Below, piece by piece: positions 7,193 to 7,441 of a stretch of 7,441 bases of DNA. The DNA lies in assembly GCA_022866645.1 (NCBI GenBank), contig JALHUQ010000180.1, forward strand, positions 1 through 7,441. Reading direction: 5' to 3'. Position 1 is the stretch's first letter; each line of letters starts with the position of its first letter. The DNA comes from Woeseiaceae bacterium (GTDB lineage: Bacteria; Pseudomonadota; Gammaproteobacteria; Steroidobacterales; Woeseiaceae). The translations under genes and the position numbers were made by a program. The notes beneath the pieces are model-generated. The model saw only the letters and a list, made by a program, of their open reading frames with translations, was not told the origin of the DNA and searched no databases.

Positions 7193-7441
7193 AATGATTC
7201 TCTATCAGAATTGTCGATTGCGACGGCTAGAGAGACGGAGAATTACTCCAAAGCCACTCAATATTCGTGAATATCTGCGTTTAGTTTACGACAAATCCGC
7301 AGCCCGTATCGACTATGTGACCATCGTCAGGATCGAGAAAATGTGCTGGTTTGTGTGCCCAAATTAGAAGCCTGCGACGCATCACGTCCAACCTCACCGT
7401 TCTTTGCACTTGGATGTTGTGTGCGCTCATTGCGTATTGGA
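7193..7441. other. Upstream region of the lipoprotein gene with no supported gene
   Basis: This stretch should hold the promoter of the lipoprotein gene, but I cannot find a convincing -35/-10 pair on the minus strand. Short open frames exist on both strands. One is a 49-codon minus frame from an ATG at 7430 to a stop at 7281-7283. Another is a plus frame open from 7321 to the edge, which ends in a basic then hydrophobic stretch. None has a good ribosome binding site or a recognisable product. The neighbouring gene to the right lies outside the window. Confidence 0.5.
7261..7274. promoter_or_regulatory. AT-rich dyad, possible operator upstream of the lipoprotein gene
   Basis: ATATTC-GT-GAATAT is a perfect 6-bp inverted repeat with a 2-bp spacer. 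It lies 68-81 bases upstream of the lipoprotein ATG, where an operator or a promoter-proximal site would be expected. I do not recognise a known regulator's consensus, and chance is possible. Confidence 0.22.

Noticed and set aside
6999..7367. A plus-strand frame of 122 codons.
   Set aside because: About half of it is antisense to the well-supported lipoprotein gene, and its product resembles nothing.
7281..7430. A 49-codon minus-strand frame from an ATG at 7430 (stop 7281-7283), upstream of the lipoprotein gene.
   Set aside because: It has no ribosome binding site and no recognisable motif, and its length is expected by chance. It may be non-coding.
7321..7441. A plus-strand frame open to the right edge, with a basic stretch followed by a hydrophobic one (possible start of a membrane or exported protein at TTG 7351 or ATG 7414).
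   Set aside because: Only about 30-40 codons are visible, there is no Shine-Dalgarno sequence, and another plus frame is open as well. It cannot be told from chance.

Overview
The window reads as chromosomal DNA of a gammaproteobacterium with medium-high GC. The reasons are an AlaA-type alanine aminotransferase of the same length as the E. coli enzyme, a DUF6491-type lipoprotein, and a RecB-like helicase paired with a TIGR03623-type AddB-like nuclease. An assignment near Woeseiales/Steroidobacterales-like environmental lineages is only a guess. I see no insertion sequence, integrase, CRISPR array, tRNA or rRNA.

All convincing genes lie on the minus strand, so they read from right to left. 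From the right edge: 7193-7441 is non-coding or undecided and contains a short AT-rich dyad. Next is a 165-residue lipoprotein of the DUF6491 type (7192-6695). A textbook minus-strand intrinsic terminator follows (6662-6630). Only 12 bases after its T-tract begins a compact four-gene run: a CaiB/BaiF class III CoA-transferase most like human SUGCT (6617-5412), an AlaA-like aminotransferase (5411-4194), an AddB-like PD-(D/E)XK nuclease (4190-1605), and an AddA/RecB-like UvrD-family helicase (1618 to the left edge, cut by the window). The junctions are 0 nt, 3 nt and a 14-nt overlap, so the four are almost certainly one transcript.

The last two genes should form a heterodimeric helicase-nuclease that processes double-strand DNA ends for RecA-dependent repair. 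The helicase subunit carries the ATPase motifs. The nuclease subunit lacks a Walker A motif but keeps the RecB-type nuclease residues. The two metabolic genes upstream have no obvious mechanistic link to DNA repair.

I do not see a clearly new biological system. The points most worth a second look are these: the AddB-like nuclease has no cysteines where its relatives bind an iron-sulfur cluster; a strong terminator sits directly before the operon's first start codon; and the operon mixes acyl-CoA and amino-acid metabolism with recombination. The helicase gene runs off the left edge, so its C-terminal half cannot be judged.
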